From assembly GCA_900771425.1 (NCBI GenBank), contig CAAGNV010000032.1, positions 6,180 to 70,179 of the forward strand: a DNA stretch of 64,000 bases. The letters run 5' to 3'. A model generated the notes under the pieces. It saw only the letters and a program-made list of their open reading frames with translations. It searched no databases and was not told where the DNA came from. This document shows, in pieces, positions 63,785 to 64,000 of this stretch. A program made the translations under genes and the position numbers. The stretch comes from Bacteroidaceae bacterium (GTDB lineage Bacteria > Bacteroidota > Bacteroidia > Bacteroidales > Bacteroidaceae). Positions within the stretch are counted from its first letter, which is position 1. Each line of letters begins with the position of its first letter.

Positions 63785-63872
63785 TATGTCCTACGGAAGT
63801 CATCAATATGTTTTGACTAAGTCATCCTTATGTATTTGCAATTATGACCGCTGTCGTTTGCAATTATGTACT
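63785..63872. repeat. Intergenic array with 22-nt period (array I)
   Basis: TATGT recurs at 63785, 63807 and 63829, and TTTGCAATTATG at 63835 and 63857, all in 22-nt steps, giving four units. No gene seen in 63681-64000. Confidence 0.72.
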
Positions 63873-63891
63873 TTGTCGTTGACCTTAATTC

Positions 63892-63988
63892 CGCAACACT
63901 AATATTTTTTTACTTTTTAACACCCTGAGCAACAAAAAGTTGCTCAGGATTTTGCCATGTCAGATTTTTCACTTAACTTAGTGTTGCG
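63892..63988. repeat. 97-bp segment bounded by 11-bp inverted repeats, with inner hairpin
   Basis: CGCAACACTAA (63892-63902) and TTAGTGTTGCG (63978-63988) are perfect complements. Between them CCTGAGCAAC (63924-63933) pairs perfectly with GTTGCTCAGG (63939-63948) around AAAAA. It could be a small non-autonomous element, the edge of an insertion sequence to the right, or a terminator. No target duplication is evident. Confidence 0.4.
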
Positions 63989-64000
63989 ATTAGAAATCAA

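Noticed and set aside
10337..63872. CRISPR arrays as an explanation for the 22-nt arrays
   Set aside because: There is no division into constant repeats and variable spacers, unit length is 21-22 nt in total, and no cas genes are present.

Overview
The window looks like chromosomal DNA of a Bacteroidales bacterium, most likely Prevotella or a close relative. Promoters have the Bacteroidetes form (TTTG, about 20 nt, then TAnnTTTG) instead of -35/-10 boxes. Many secreted proteins begin with Bacteroidetes-type signal peptides or lipoboxes, and several end in a short YDLxG...GIYIIxGKKV-type tail. The gene set (PfkB KDG kinase, KDPG aldolase, CotH proteins, GIN-domain lipoprotein, GH2/GH43/GH53 enzymes) also fits. 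Most of the window is ordinary, densely packed chromosome; I see no complete IS, phage, plasmid gene or CRISPR array.

Layout. 1-4.7 kb: 3' part of asnS and a secreted GH2 beta-galactosidase. 5.0-11 kb, minus strand: lipocalin, a large modular GH2 enzyme and a GH43 enzyme. 11.2-14.5 kb, plus: class A penicillin-binding protein and kdsB. 14.6-19.6 kb, minus: a four-gene envelope operon (multi-pass membrane protein, lipoprotein beta-propeller with a CxxCH motif, small lipoprotein, SGNH hydrolase). 20.0-22.8 kb, minus: BASS transporter, DUF3078-like protein, DUF4375 protein. 22.9-26 kb, minus: LacI-family regulator overlapping uvrB. 26.3-30 kb, plus: kdgK-eda-OPT transporter, divergent from the regulator. 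30.3-32.8 kb, plus: ECF sigma factor, candidate anti-sigma factor and a secreted protein of unknown function. 32.8-40.8 kb, minus: GH53 galactanase, tRNA-Arg, phosphohexomutase, kdsD, kdsA, phosphopantetheinyl transferase, ssb, aroC, slyD. 40.9-43 kb: GIN-domain lipoprotein, an unknown lipoprotein, tRNA-Leu. 43-52.5 kb, plus: two tandem SASA-type esterases, leuCD, two tandem CotH-family proteins, yraN. 52.8-54.1 kb, minus: infC-rpmI-rplT. 54.3-55.8 kb, plus: second BASS transporter and yccF. 55.8-63.6 kb, minus: rarA, mutS2, glycyl radical enzyme (HypD-like), its activase and an orphan ABC ATPase.

Together the genes suggest a plant-glycan-using gut or rumen anaerobe. Two beta-galactosidases, a GH43 enzyme, an endo-galactanase and two esterases act outside the cytoplasm. 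The KDG kinase and KDPG aldolase handle uronate-derived KDG. Three of the KDO pathway genes (kdsA, kdsB, kdsD) are present at two loci. The glycyl radical enzyme implies anaerobic metabolism.

The most unusual signal is not a gene. At nine intergenic sites I find short arrays with a strict 21- or 22-nt period. Units within and between sites share a small vocabulary of words, in both orientations. All eight arrays whose two flanking genes lie in the window sit just downstream of at least one stop codon, often next to a terminator hairpin. They are described individually and together in the findings.
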